Position numbers and translations under genes: made by a program. From positions 1 through 64,000 of the forward strand of contig JBJMGV010000054.1 of the NCBI GenBank assembly GCA_045807725.1: a stretch of DNA of 64,000 nucleotides, written 5' to 3'. The DNA comes from DATENM01 sp045807725 (GTDB lineage Bacteria; Acidobacteriota; Blastocatellia; UBA7656). Under the pieces are notes generated by a model that saw only the letters and a program-made list of their open reading frames with translations, was not told the DNA's origin and did no database searches. Every line of letters begins with the position of its first letter. Position 1 is the stretch's first letter. Shown one piece after another: positions 44,783 to 52,917 of the stretch.

Positions 44783-46483
44783 TTAGAGGTTCAGGGCGCG
44801 CACGATGGCAAGAGTACGAGTCTCGCCGCGCGCAACGAAGTCAACGGCTGGGGGCAGTCCCGGCGACCAGACGTAACAGTCATCGGGGGTCAGGACGACA
44901 GGCCATACCGGCCTGCGGCTGGCTGGGATTGTATGGTCAATCATCAGCTTTTTCAACTTAATTGTTTGGCCGTGCCCTGCTACCCGCGCGCGCGCGCCGC
45001 GTGGTCGCGGGCGAATGATTAAAGTCGCCGGCAGCTTATCGTCATCCAGAACGGCAATGCTCCAATCGCGCCCGCACTCTTCCCTCAACTGCTTTGCCTG
45101 GCGAATCAGCACGGCATACTGGGACGCCGCCAGTCCGCGCTCGATCATCAACACCAACCCGCCTGCCTCGACCCCTGAATGCGTCGCGCTAAATTCAAAT
45201 GCGTAACCCGGGGTCGAGCCTTCATCCGGCGCATCATCCATTCGCTTAACGATGATCGCATCATATTCGCGCCAGACTTCGATTCCGCCGGGAAGCCTTG
45301 TGTGTTTGCCGCTCGCTCGTTCTCCGAGCAACGACTGAACGGCGGCAATGTGCCTAGAGGTAATCTCGCCACGCGCGCCCACATCGGCAGAGGCTCGCTC
45401 GATAGCTTCACGCAACATCCGCCGCTGCAAACCTGCGGGTTGCGCTCGCAACAGGGCGACGTGATACGCCGCAATTGAGCCTGTCGAATCATCTGCTCCA
45501 TCCGTTTTCTTGACGCGCGCCGCATCGAGACATTGTTTGGCCAACTCATCGAGCGCGTCCTGGTCAGAGGCAAGATGTTCAGCAGCACGCGCGATGGCTT
45601 GCACGGCTCGCGGATTGACTGCTCGTAACGCCGGCAGCACGTCGCGGCGCAGGCGATTGCGCGTAAAATCGCCGTCGAGGTTCGTCGCATCCACTCGATA
45701 ATCAAGGCCGCGCGCCGCGCAATAAGCTTCTACTTCGCCGCGCGTGATGTCGAGCAGCGGACGGATGAGTAGGGGCCGGGGGCCAGGGGCCAGGGGTCGG
45801 GGTGAGGATTCAAAGATGAATAAATCATCAGATAGAAACGGCGGTTCTTCTTTGACTGGCCCCTGGTCCCCGGCCCCCTGCCCCTGCCCCGCGAACTTGT
45901 GAGCAGGGCCAATCGGGCGCATCGCCGCGAGGCCGCGCGTGCCTGCGCCGCGCGCCAGGCGCATCAGGAACGTCTCGGCCTGATCGCTCATCGTGTGGCC
46001 GGTGGCAATACGGTCAGCGCCGCTCTCACGCGCGACGCGCAGCAGGAAGCAATAACGCACCTCGCGGGCCGTCTCTTCGATGCCGCGCCGCGATGCTTCA
46101 GCCGCCGCGCGCACGTCGGCGCATTCAATCGTCACCGGCAGCTTGAGGCGTTCAGCCAAGCGCCGCACGAACTCGGCATCCGCATCTGCATCCGCGCCGC
46201 GCAGCTTGTGATTGAGATGCGCAATGTGCAGAAAGGGGCCGGGGGTCAGGGGCCGGGGGCCGGGGACTGATCGCAGAGTTGCAGAATCACTAACGGTCTG
46301 CACAAGGTCATCATTTTCCTGGCCGGCCCCCGACCCCCGGCCCCCGGCCCCCACCACGCGCATCAGCATATCGAGCAACGCCACAGAGTCCGGCCCGCCC
46401 GACACGGCGACAACAACGCCGCTCGCGCCTTCGAGCAAGGCGTGTCGTTCAATCGTGCGACGGACTTTAGTGAATGGCTTCAT
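44783..46483 (-). CDS. tilS: tRNA(Ile)-lysidine synthase with two in-frame repeat insertions
   Basis: Modifies C34 of tRNA-Ile(CAU) to lysidine, an essential step. Start at ATG 46483; the upstream frame overlaps vapC. The PP-loop is VAVSGGPDSVALLDML (SGGPDS about residues 28-33), with HIAHLNHKLRG and GHTMSDQAETFLMRLARG, and the C-terminal TilS domain is present. At 566 residues it is about 100 longer than usual because two inverted-repeat elements lie in frame: about residues 44-83 (46234-46352) and 198-238 (45770-45891). Both fall between conserved blocks. Confidence 0.93.
   Translation of the reverse strand: MKPFTKVRRTIERHALLEGASGVVVAVSGGPDSVALLDMLMRVVGAGGRGSGAGQENDDLVQTVSDSATLRSVPGPRPLTPGPFLHIAHLNHKLRGADADADAEFVRRLAERLKLPVTIECADVRAAAEASRRGIEETAREVRYCFLLRVARESGADRIATGHTMSDQAETFLMRLARGAGTRGLAAMRPIGPAHKFAGQGQGAGDQGPVKEEPPFLSDDLFIFESSPRPLAPGPRPLLIRPLLDITRGEVEAYCAARGLDYRVDATNLDGDFTRNRLRRDVLPALRAVNPRAVQAIARAAEHLASDQDALDELAKQCLDAARVKKTDGADDSTGSIAAYHVALLRAQPAGLQRRMLREAIERASADVGARGEITSRHIAAVQSLLGERASGKHTRLPGGIEVWREYDAIIVKRMDDAPDEGSTPGYAFEFSATHSGVEAGGLVLMIERGLAASQYAVLIRQAKQLREECGRDWSIAVLDDDKLPATLIIRPRPRGARARVAGHGQTIKLKKLMIDHTIPASRRPVWPVVLTPDDCYVWSPGLPPAVDFVARGETRTLAIVRALNL
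45770..45891. repeat. Heptad-word inverted repeat (GGGCCAG type) inside tilS, copy 2
   Basis: On the plus strand the left arm is GGGGCCGGGGGCCAGGGGCC and onward; the right arm is TGGCCCCTGGTCCCCGGCCC and onward. The loop is about 55 bases and AT-rich. In tilS it encodes GQGQGAGDQGPVKEEPPFLS ... SSPRPLAPGPRPLL between the AAMRPI and LIRPLLDITRGEVE blocks. No stop codon or frameshift arises. Confidence 0.92.
46234..46352. repeat. Heptad-word inverted repeat (GGGCCGG type) inside tilS, copy 1
   Basis: On the plus strand the left arm is GGGGCCGGGGGTCAGGGGCC and onward; the right arm is CCGGCCCCCGACCCCCGGCC and onward. The loop is about 55 bases. In tilS it encodes GAGGRGSGAGQENDDLVQTV ... VPGPRPLTPGP, between the PP-loop helix and the LHIAHLNHKLRG strand. 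Confidence 0.92.
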
Positions 46484-46496
46484 CTCTCTGCCCAAA

Positions 46497-46901
46497 TTAT
46501 GGGGCTTCTGATATGACTTGAAGATTACCGACGCCAGCGTAGTGCGCGCGGTTGTGAGTGATAAGAGGAGCCTTTTCCAGTAGCGCAGTTGCGGCGATCC
46601 AGGCATCAGCAACGCCGATGGGACGCCCGTTGCGCCGGGCACTGTAGGTCGCTTCTGCCCACTTGAAGCAGACGGCCTTGTTGTATTCAACGATAGCAAA
46701 CTTCTCTAAAAATTTTTCAAGATCGCGCCGGCGTTTCTCTCCCCACTGTCTTTCGAGCGTCCAGCGGTGTAGCTCGGCAATCGTCATGAAGGAGATGAGA
46801 ATGAGTTGGCCATCCAGGTGTGGGCGATAAAGGAGGGCGCGGGTGTCGCGTTTGTAAAGAAAAGATATCACATCGGTGTCTACAACGACCGTGGGGATCA
46901 A
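46497..46901 (-). CDS. vapC: VapC-type PIN-domain toxin
   Basis: I chose TTG 46901, which overlaps the antitoxin stop (TTGA) and has GGAGG six bases upstream. The 134-residue PIN nuclease has the acidic pattern VVVDTDVISF (D1), MTIAELHRW (E2) and GVADAWIAATALL (D3); the fourth acid is less clear (THNRAHYAGVG). VapC toxins cleave specific RNAs. With the upstream gene it forms a coupled toxin-antitoxin pair. It ends 13 bases before tilS. Confidence 0.82.
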   Translation of the reverse strand: MIPTVVVDTDVISFLYKRDTRALLYRPHLDGQLILISFMTIAELHRWTLERQWGEKRRRDLEKFLEKFAIVEYNKAVCFKWAEATYSARRNGRPIGVADAWIAATALLEKAPLITHNRAHYAGVGNLQVISEAP

Positions 46902-47128
46902 GGCAGCCTCCGGTCTGCTCCTTCGTCGCGCCACTGCCGCACGGCGGCGATAAACTCATCAACATCTTCTTCTTCGGGCCAGGCTTCTGCCATCGCCATC
47001 AACTTGGCAAAATTCAAGGGCGTCACTCCCTGTCTGTGAGCGAGGGCTTCGGGGCTTTCCGGCTCATCAAAGAATGAAGGTCTGTGTGAACGCGCCGGCT
47101 CGGTTTCATCGGGTGACTGTTTTGCCAT
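46898..47128 (-). CDS. Small antitoxin-like protein paired with vapC
   Basis: A 76-residue acidic protein from ATG 47128 with GAGGAGAG upstream. It lacks an obvious DNA-binding motif but has the acidic, partly disordered composition of toxin-neutralising C-termini (EAWPEEEDVDEFIAAVRQWR). The stop overlaps the vapC start by 4 bases. Assignment as antitoxin rests on this coupling, not on a recognised fold. Confidence 0.6.
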   Translation of the reverse strand: MAKQSPDETEPARSHRPSFFDEPESPEALAHRQGVTPLNFAKLMAMAEAWPEEEDVDEFIAAVRQWRDEGADRRLP

Positions 47129-47181
47129 AGTCGCGGCTCTCCTCTCGCCATTGTCGCTCACCTGAGTAGCCCAATTCAATG

Positions 47182-47224
47182 AAAAAGGCAAAAGCGATGC
47201 GCCCGCGCGCGATCACTTTTGCCT
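47182..47224 (-). terminator. Terminator-like hairpin after the VanY gene
   Basis: On the minus strand AGGCAAAAG ... CTTTTGCCT forms a 9-bp stem with a GC-rich, partly self-pairing loop and a following TTTTC. It lies just beyond the carboxypeptidase stop at 47251 and before vapBC. Confidence 0.65.
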
Positions 47225-47250
47225 CTCAGCTTTGGCTTTTGATCAATGCC

Positions 47251-48216
47251 TTACTTGCCGACGTACTCCCAATGCCACGGCTCGTAAAAGTACGGGCGGA
47301 AGCCGAAGCGCGCGGCGTTCTTCACCAGCCAGCGGTAGGCTTTCGTCTGCGTCTGGATGGCGCGGTTGTCGTCTTTGGTGCTGACCGGCTCGCCGCCAAC
47401 ATAAATATCCAGCGCGCGCCCGGTGAAGTGCGGGCTGTTGACCGCAAGGCCCGCGCGCCCGCTGTTGGGCGACTGCGCGCGCAACTGCGCCTGGTATTCA
47501 GGCGAGCGAAACGCCGAGACCACTTTGAAATACTTTTCGCCTTCGGCTAATTGTCCATCGCGCGTCACCTGCAAACCAAGTGAAGGATCGGCTGCCGCTG
47601 CGGCGATCATCTGCTTGTAAGCGGCGTAAGTCTGACGCTCGACTTTGCGCAACGCCTCGGCGCGTGACGGGTCGTAGCATTCCGTCGTCGGGATCGTCAC
47701 CAACTCATCTGCGGTCGGGCGCGTGTGATCTTTCAAGCGGTCGGCCTGCCAGTTGGCGACCATCCGCGACCACGTGTCGCTATCGAGAATGCCGTTAGCC
47801 ACGACGCCGCGCTGCTGCTGCCAGCGCGACAACTGCGCCGCGAAATCGCCGGTCGCCTGATCGCCGTCCGTGCCGATCAGACCGCCCACAAGCGGCGCGT
47901 ACAGCCGCCAGCCGCGCTGCGATTTGCCGCCGAAAGCCCAGCTCAAGCTGTCCTGCAATTCGACGTTGCGCAGCGCTGCCGGCGCGAAAGCCGAAGCTGC
48001 CGCCGTCGCGGAACTGGCCTCTACAGCCGGTCTGGCCGTCGCCGGCAATCGCTCAACGTTAAGCGACGGAGCCGGCGCGGCGCTCTCTGTGTCCGCCGCT
48101 TTGGCCGTCTTGATCGGCACCGACTGGCCGACGGCTCTCCAACCGGAGCCGAAAACAGCCGCCGCTGCCACGAGCATCAGGACCAGCCCGATCAGTAACC
48201 CTTTGCGTGATGTCAT
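47251..48216 (-). CDS. VanY-type D-Ala-D-Ala carboxypeptidase (M15B)
   Basis: The ATG at 48216 begins an N-terminal anchor (LLIGLVLMLVAAAAVFGSGW). The 321-residue protein has a peptidoglycan-binding-like segment (RWQQQRGVVANGILDSDTWS, about 125-145) and a C-terminal LAS metallopeptidase domain with FRSPEYQAQL, SPHFTGRALDIYV (SxHxxGxAxD, zinc His and Asp) and EPWHWEYVG (catalytic and third ligand). It would trim cell-wall stem peptides in the periplasm. Confidence 0.88.
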   Translation of the reverse strand: MTSRKGLLIGLVLMLVAAAAVFGSGWRAVGQSVPIKTAKAADTESAAPAPSLNVERLPATARPAVEASSATAAASAFAPAALRNVELQDSLSWAFGGKSQRGWRLYAPLVGGLIGTDGDQATGDFAAQLSRWQQQRGVVANGILDSDTWSRMVANWQADRLKDHTRPTADELVTIPTTECYDPSRAEALRKVERQTYAAYKQMIAAAAADPSLGLQVTRDGQLAEGEKYFKVVSAFRSPEYQAQLRAQSPNSGRAGLAVNSPHFTGRALDIYVGGEPVSTKDDNRAIQTQTKAYRWLVKNAARFGFRPYFYEPWHWEYVGK

Positions 48217-48441
48217 TCGCTGAATACCCCTTGAATAAAACAACTGAATTAATTTTACCTGAGCCGTCATGCGCGGCTCAATAGCTTTGTTAGGACGCAA
48301 TGAAAACGAAACAATTGCCCGTGACCGGCGATGCGGGTGAAATCTTGTGAAACTTGTCAAAGAAATGTTAAAAGCAAGCCGTGCAAGTCGAGGCGGCGGC
48401 GGCGCTGTTGTATAGTCGCTTACGCGGAAGGGACCGTTGAG

Positions 48442-50166
48442 ATGGAGAGGCTGAAGACGTTCTTAAAAAAACGAGCTCTCTTAATGGGCACACTCGCGGT
48501 GGCCATTCCGCTCGTCTTCATTATATTCTGGCAATACCGCTCGCTGCGTTCGCTCGAAAAGACGCTGCCCGTCTACCGCAAAGAAGTGATGCGCGATTAC
48601 CTGGCCGCCGTCGTCAAGGACGTGCATAGTTTTTATTACAAAAACGCGCTCGACGCCTTGAGCGTGCCGCCTGCCGCCATCACGCATCGCCTCGGCGGCG
48701 AGATTCAAGCGCGAGATAACCAGGCGCTTGCCGCCGCCTTGCAGCCGGTCGCCGAGCATTACGCTACCAAACAGGTCGAGGGCGCGGGCCGCTTCTTCAT
48801 CGTCGTCGATACGATCAAGGATGGCGTCCCTCAGGGTGCAGTGTTGTTTTACAACCCGACGACGCGCGCGATGCAGCTAGAACCCGACGCGGCAGAGATG
48901 CAAGCCATCAACGTAGCCTGCGCCGCTTATTTGATCTACATTCGCGGCGGCAGTAATGTAGGGCCGATGCCGGTCGGCGTTGATCGCAATCCCTGGCATC
49001 GGCTCATCGTCAAGCCAATCGTTGATTCGTCAGAGAAGATCATCGCCGTCGCCGGTATGCGCGTGGATGATAATTACTTTCTCAAAGAGTTACTGCCGGC
49101 GGCGATTGAGCGCCCGCTGCGCGCGAGCTTCCCGACCGATTATCAAGACGTGATCGTCGCCGTCAACGACGAGCAAGGCGAGCTGGTGTGGGGCAATGAA
49201 CCAATCAAGATGGAGGATGAAGAAGCCTACCAGCGCTTCACGTTCATCTTTCAACGCTGGTATCTGTCGATGCGTATGCGCGGCATCAGCGAAGCGCAGT
49301 GGGCGCGACGTTACTTTCTGATCAACCTGTCGCTGGGCGCGGCGATGACGCTGTTTTTGATCGGCGGAATTGCGCTGACACTGCGCACGGCGGCGCGAGC
49401 GATGAAGCTCTCACAAATGAAGTCGGACTTCGTCAGCAACGTCTCACACGAGCTGCGCACGCCGCTCGCTTCGATACGCGTCTTCGGCGAGTTCCTCAAG
49501 CTGGGCCGCGTCAAAGACGCCGCCAAAATGCGCGAGTACGGCGAGTACATCGAAACCGAGAGCCGGCGGTTGACGCAGTTGATTAACAACATTCTCGACT
49601 TCTCGCGCATCGAGTCGGGGCAGAAAAGTTATCACTTCTATCCGACAGACATCCGTGAACTGGTCGCCGATACGCTGAAGGTCTTTGAGGTGCGCTTGAA
49701 GCAGGATGAGTTCACGATTTACTTCGAGACGGCGGCGAGCCTGCCGCGCGTCGCCGTCGATGCCGACGCGATGACGCAAGCGTTGGTCAACCTGCTCGAC
49801 AACGCGGTGAAGTATTCCGGCGCGTCGCGCAACATCACGCTCAGGTTAGGCCAGCACGGCGAGTGGGTGACGGTGGCCATCAGCGACAACGGCGTCGGCA
49901 TCCCGGAAGAAGATCAGGAGAAAGTATTCGAGCGATTCCACCGCGTCAGCACGGGCCTGGTGCATGACGTGAAGGGCAGCGGGCTGGGCCTTGCGATTGT
50001 GAAACACATTGTCGAAGCGCACGGCGGCAAGGTGACGTTAGAGAGCCGGCCCGGTGGCGGCACGACCTTCACGATTGATCTGCCGGCGCTCGCCGACGCA
50101 GGCATCGAGCGCGGCGCGACGCCTTCGACTATAACGACCAGCGACGAATCGCTGGCGCGCGGCTGA
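48442..50166 (+). CDS. Sensor histidine kinase
   Basis: A 574-residue membrane kinase: TM1 (about 13-33, LLMGTLAVAIPLVFIIFW), a ~255-residue periplasmic sensor, TM2 (about 293-317), then HisKA with SNVSHELRTPLASIR (H336) and HATPase with LVNLLDNAVKYS, DNGVGIPEED and GSGLGLAIVKHI. The start at 48442 follows GGGACCGTTGAG; the longer frame is not supported. It is followed 15 bases later by its response regulator. Confidence 0.93.
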   Translation: MERLKTFLKKRALLMGTLAVAIPLVFIIFWQYRSLRSLEKTLPVYRKEVMRDYLAAVVKDVHSFYYKNALDALSVPPAAITHRLGGEIQARDNQALAAALQPVAEHYATKQVEGAGRFFIVVDTIKDGVPQGAVLFYNPTTRAMQLEPDAAEMQAINVACAAYLIYIRGGSNVGPMPVGVDRNPWHRLIVKPIVDSSEKIIAVAGMRVDDNYFLKELLPAAIERPLRASFPTDYQDVIVAVNDEQGELVWGNEPIKMEDEEAYQRFTFIFQRWYLSMRMRGISEAQWARRYFLINLSLGAAMTLFLIGGIALTLRTAARAMKLSQMKSDFVSNVSHELRTPLASIRVFGEFLKLGRVKDAAKMREYGEYIETESRRLTQLINNILDFSRIESGQKSYHFYPTDIRELVADTLKVFEVRLKQDEFTIYFETAASLPRVAVDADAMTQALVNLLDNAVKYSGASRNITLRLGQHGEWVTVAISDNGVGIPEEDQEKVFERFHRVSTGLVHDVKGSGLGLAIVKHIVEAHGGKVTLESRPGGGTTFTIDLPALADAGIERGATPSTITTSDESLARG

Positions 50167-50181
50167 ACCGAGGAGAGATTC

Positions 50182-50868
50182 ATGGCTATGGCAAAAGTGT
50201 TGGTGGTCGAAGATGACAACGCGATGGCAGTCGCGTTGAACGACGGCTTTCAGTATGAAGGCCACGAGGTGACGCTGGCGCGCGACGGCGCGCAAGGCTT
50301 GGCGCTGGCTTCTGGTGGCCAGTTCGACATCTTGATTTTGGACGTGATGCTGCCAAAGATGAGCGGCCTCGACGTCTGTCGCCAGCTCCGCAGCAGCGGC
50401 AACCCGATCCCGATCATTATGCTGACGGCGCGCGGCCAGGAGATAGACAAAGTGCTCGGCCTCAAGATCGGCGCGGACGATTACGTCACCAAGCCGTTCA
50501 GCTTTATGGAACTGGCGGCGCGCGTCGAAGCCGTCTTGCGCCGCGCCGCTAATAAGAATGAGATGGTGGACGTGCTGCGCTTCGGTAACATCGTGGTCGA
50601 TTTCAAAAAGAACATGGCGACGAAGAATGCCGCGCCGCTTGAGCTGTCGCCGCGCGAGTTCCGCATACTGAAATACTTTGCCGAGCACCTGGGCGAAGTC
50701 GTCACGCGCGATCAACTCTTAGATCACGTCTGGGGCTACGACAGCTTCCCGCTGACGCGCACCGTAGACACGCACATCGCCAAGCTGCGCCAGAAGATCG
50801 AAGAGAATGCCGGCGACCCGCATTACATCGTCACCGTGCACCGCGCCGGTTATAAGTTCATCGGGTGA
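50182..50868 (+). CDS. OmpR/PhoB-family response regulator
   Basis: A 228-residue DNA-binding regulator. The receiver has LVVEDDN, the phospho-acceptor ILILDVMLPK (D54), MLTARG and DDYVTKPF. The C-terminal winged helix has ELSPREFRILKYFAEHLGEV and TVDTHIAKLRQKIE with HRAGYKF. It is paired with the preceding histidine kinase. GAGGAGAG lies before the ATG. Confidence 0.95.
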   Translation: MAMAKVLVVEDDNAMAVALNDGFQYEGHEVTLARDGAQGLALASGGQFDILILDVMLPKMSGLDVCRQLRSSGNPIPIIMLTARGQEIDKVLGLKIGADDYVTKPFSFMELAARVEAVLRRAANKNEMVDVLRFGNIVVDFKKNMATKNAAPLELSPREFRILKYFAEHLGEVVTRDQLLDHVWGYDSFPLTRTVDTHIAKLRQKIEENAGDPHYIVTVHRAGYKFIG

Positions 50869-50932
50869 ATGCGGCGGAAGCCGCAACGTGAAAAGAGAAG
50901 TAGAGCCGTCCGTTGCCGTTCGGTTTCTCCCG

Positions 50933-50959
50933 CACTCCACTACGCCGGCGGAGTGTTTT
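50933..50959 (+). terminator. Possible rho-independent terminator
   Basis: CACTCC ... GGAGTG stem (6 bp) around an 11-base GC-rich loop, then TTTT. It lies 64 bases after the response-regulator stop. The loop is itself partly palindromic (CGCCGGCG). Confidence 0.5.
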
Positions 50960-51204
50960 GACGGGTGAGCAGAATGGCAGCCAGCAGGATAGAATATTGC
51001 ATCCTTAGAATCCCTCCCACTGGTAGTCGAGAAACTCTTTGAACTTGCTCTGTGTGTCAGGAAGCATTCTATACGGCGGCGATGTAAATGTGTTGATGCG
51101 ATTGTAAAAAGCTGTAAAAACTGTGAGCCGCCTGCAAAATCACAGGCCGGCACACACAACAAGCTGATCCGTTGATCACGCAAGCTGCCGGTGCGGCTTC
51201 GTCG
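50960..51204. other. Intergenic, no feature seen
   Basis: Part of a 667-bp gap. I see no gene-like frame. Apart from the terminator to the left and the repeat to the right, there is an AT-richer run (about 51060-51125, GTAAATGTGTTGATGCGATT) without a convincing promoter. Confidence 0.4.
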
Positions 51205-51520
51205 GGTCGTTGATGTTCCATAATTCGCCGCGTAGCGGCGCTTGAGTTTAGCCGGGCGTTTCAACTTCGAGCAGACGCCGCGTAGCGGCGGCATGAGTTT
51301 AGCCAGGCGTTTCAACGCCTGGAATAAACGCCTGGAATAGATGTTGCCCGTGTTCGCGTCGCGTAGCGACGCCTGACTCCTAGGGCATTCAACCGTCGCT
51401 ACGCGACGCGACATCCATCTCGCTGCTGAACACAGGCATTGAAATGCCTGCCTAAACTCACTTGCCGCTACGCGGCAAGCGCCTGCCTAAACTCAACTTG
51501 CCGCTACGCGGCAGATGAAG
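51205..51520. repeat. Array of small GCCGCGTAGCGGC-type palindromes
   Basis: At least five short palindromes of the form GCCGC-GTA-GCGGC or GTCGC-GTA-GCGAC (near 51228, 51280, 51362, 51398, 51463 and 51502) alternate with segments such as GAGTTTAGCCAGGCGTTTCAACGCC and its reverse (AGGCATTGAAATGCCTGCCTAAACTC). The arrangement is nested: an outer inverted pair encloses inner palindromes. It lies between convergent genes. Confidence 0.85.
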
Positions 51521-51535
51521 CATGGCTCTCTGCCT

Positions 51536-52906
51536 TCACTGTGCCTGCTGCCAGCGCCCGCGCGTGAAGTCGGGAAACTTCACCGGCATGCTGCCGTGCC
51601 CAACCGACAGCTCGCTCAAAGGGCCGGGCGCGCTCCACGCCGCCGCGTCATAAACATTCAAGTCGGGCGCGAGTCCTTTGCGCATGCAATCAATCAGGCG
51701 ATAGACCATGATGAAATCCATGCCGCCGTGGCCGCCGCGCTTGCGGGCGATCTCGCCGATGTTCTTCCATAGCGCGTGTTCGTATTTTTCTTTGTACGCA
51801 TCAATCGTCGTCCACTTCTCGCCGCCTTCTTGTCCATCAAAGTAGAGGCGCGGCGGGTAGTCACGGAAGATGCCTTTCGTGCCGGAGATCAAATTCAGGC
51901 GATCATAAGGGCGCGGTGTCGTCACCGTGTGTTGCAGCATAATCGTGCGGCCTCGCGCGGTCTTGATCAGGCTCGTATTCATATCGCCGCAGCGGTATCG
52001 CTCTTTGCGCTTCGGGCTGTCAGCCGGGATATGTGTCTCTCGATAGGCGGGCAGGCTGACCGACAACGAACTCATCGAGACCAGATGATCGAAGCGGTCG
52101 CCTTGATGAATGCCGAGGTACCGCGCCACCGGGCCGAGTCCGTGCGTCGGGTAGAGATTGCCGTCGCGCTTGATGTGCGGGAAGCGCCGCCACAAGCCTT
52201 CGCTCTGGTCTTCAAACAACAGCTCGCGCAGGTCGTGGAGGTAGGCCGCTTCTGCATGCACAAGGTCGCCGAACAGCCCGGCGCGCGCCATATTGAGCAC
52301 CATCATCTCATTGTAGCCGTAACAACAATTCTCCATGATCATACAGTGGCGGCGCGTCTTCTCGGACGTGTCAACGATCTTCCAGCAGTCTTCGAGCGTG
52401 GTGGCGACGGGCACTTCGACGCCCGCGTGCTTACCGCTGGTCATCGCCGCAATCGCCATCTCGACGTGCCAGTCCCACGGCGTGGCGATGTAGACAAAAT
52501 CAATGTCATCGCGCTTCACGAGATTCTCATAATCGTGATCGCCGCTGCTGTAACCGGCAGGCGTCTTCTGCCCTGCCTTCTCGATGCGGCGCTGAGCGGC
52601 GGTGACTTTGTCTTTCACGATGTCGCAGACGGCGGTGATCTCAACATGGTCAACGCCAAGAAACTCGTCGAGCATGCTCAAGCCGCGTGCGCCGACGCCA
52701 ATGACGCCAAGCCGCACGCGCTCGCGCGGCTCGAACTTCAAATCCATCACGCTCGCGTTCGCAGTCTTCGGCCCGTCAAGCCATTCGGCTAACGCTTTGT
52801 TGGATTCATTACCAAACGACCAGCCGGAAAGGCCGAGGCCCGCGCCGGCAACAGTCGCCGATTTGAGCAGGTCGCGGCGCGACAGCTTCGTCTCTTTTTT
52901 GCTCAT
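51536..52906 (-). CDS. Tat-exported Gfo/Idh/MocA-family oxidoreductase, GH109-like glycosidase
   Basis: A 456-residue protein from ATG 52906 (GGAGAACGTC upstream) with a twin-arginine signal (LSRRDLLKSATVAGAGLGLS). The NAD-binding fold has GVIGVGARGLSML and TAVCD. Blocks such as YIATPWDWHVEMAIAAMTSG, VEVPVATTLEDCWKIVDTSE and GNLYPTHGLGPVARYLGIH resemble GH109, the NAD-dependent alpha-N-acetylgalactosaminidase family. It lies directly downstream of a galactokinase-like gene and a sugar transporter on the same strand, so a role in periplasmic sugar release is likely. Confidence 0.85.
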   Translation of the reverse strand: MSKKETKLSRRDLLKSATVAGAGLGLSGWSFGNESNKALAEWLDGPKTANASVMDLKFEPRERVRLGVIGVGARGLSMLDEFLGVDHVEITAVCDIVKDKVTAAQRRIEKAGQKTPAGYSSGDHDYENLVKRDDIDFVYIATPWDWHVEMAIAAMTSGKHAGVEVPVATTLEDCWKIVDTSEKTRRHCMIMENCCYGYNEMMVLNMARAGLFGDLVHAEAAYLHDLRELLFEDQSEGLWRRFPHIKRDGNLYPTHGLGPVARYLGIHQGDRFDHLVSMSSLSVSLPAYRETHIPADSPKRKERYRCGDMNTSLIKTARGRTIMLQHTVTTPRPYDRLNLISGTKGIFRDYPPRLYFDGQEGGEKWTTIDAYKEKYEHALWKNIGEIARKRGGHGGMDFIMVYRLIDCMRKGLAPDLNVYDAAAWSAPGPLSELSVGHGSMPVKFPDFTRGRWQQAQ

Positions 52907-52917
52907 GACGTTCTCCA

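Noticed and set aside
46484..46699. 72-residue N-terminal extension of TilS
   Set aside because: It overlaps vapC in another frame; the TilS family starts near MKPFTKVRR at 46483.
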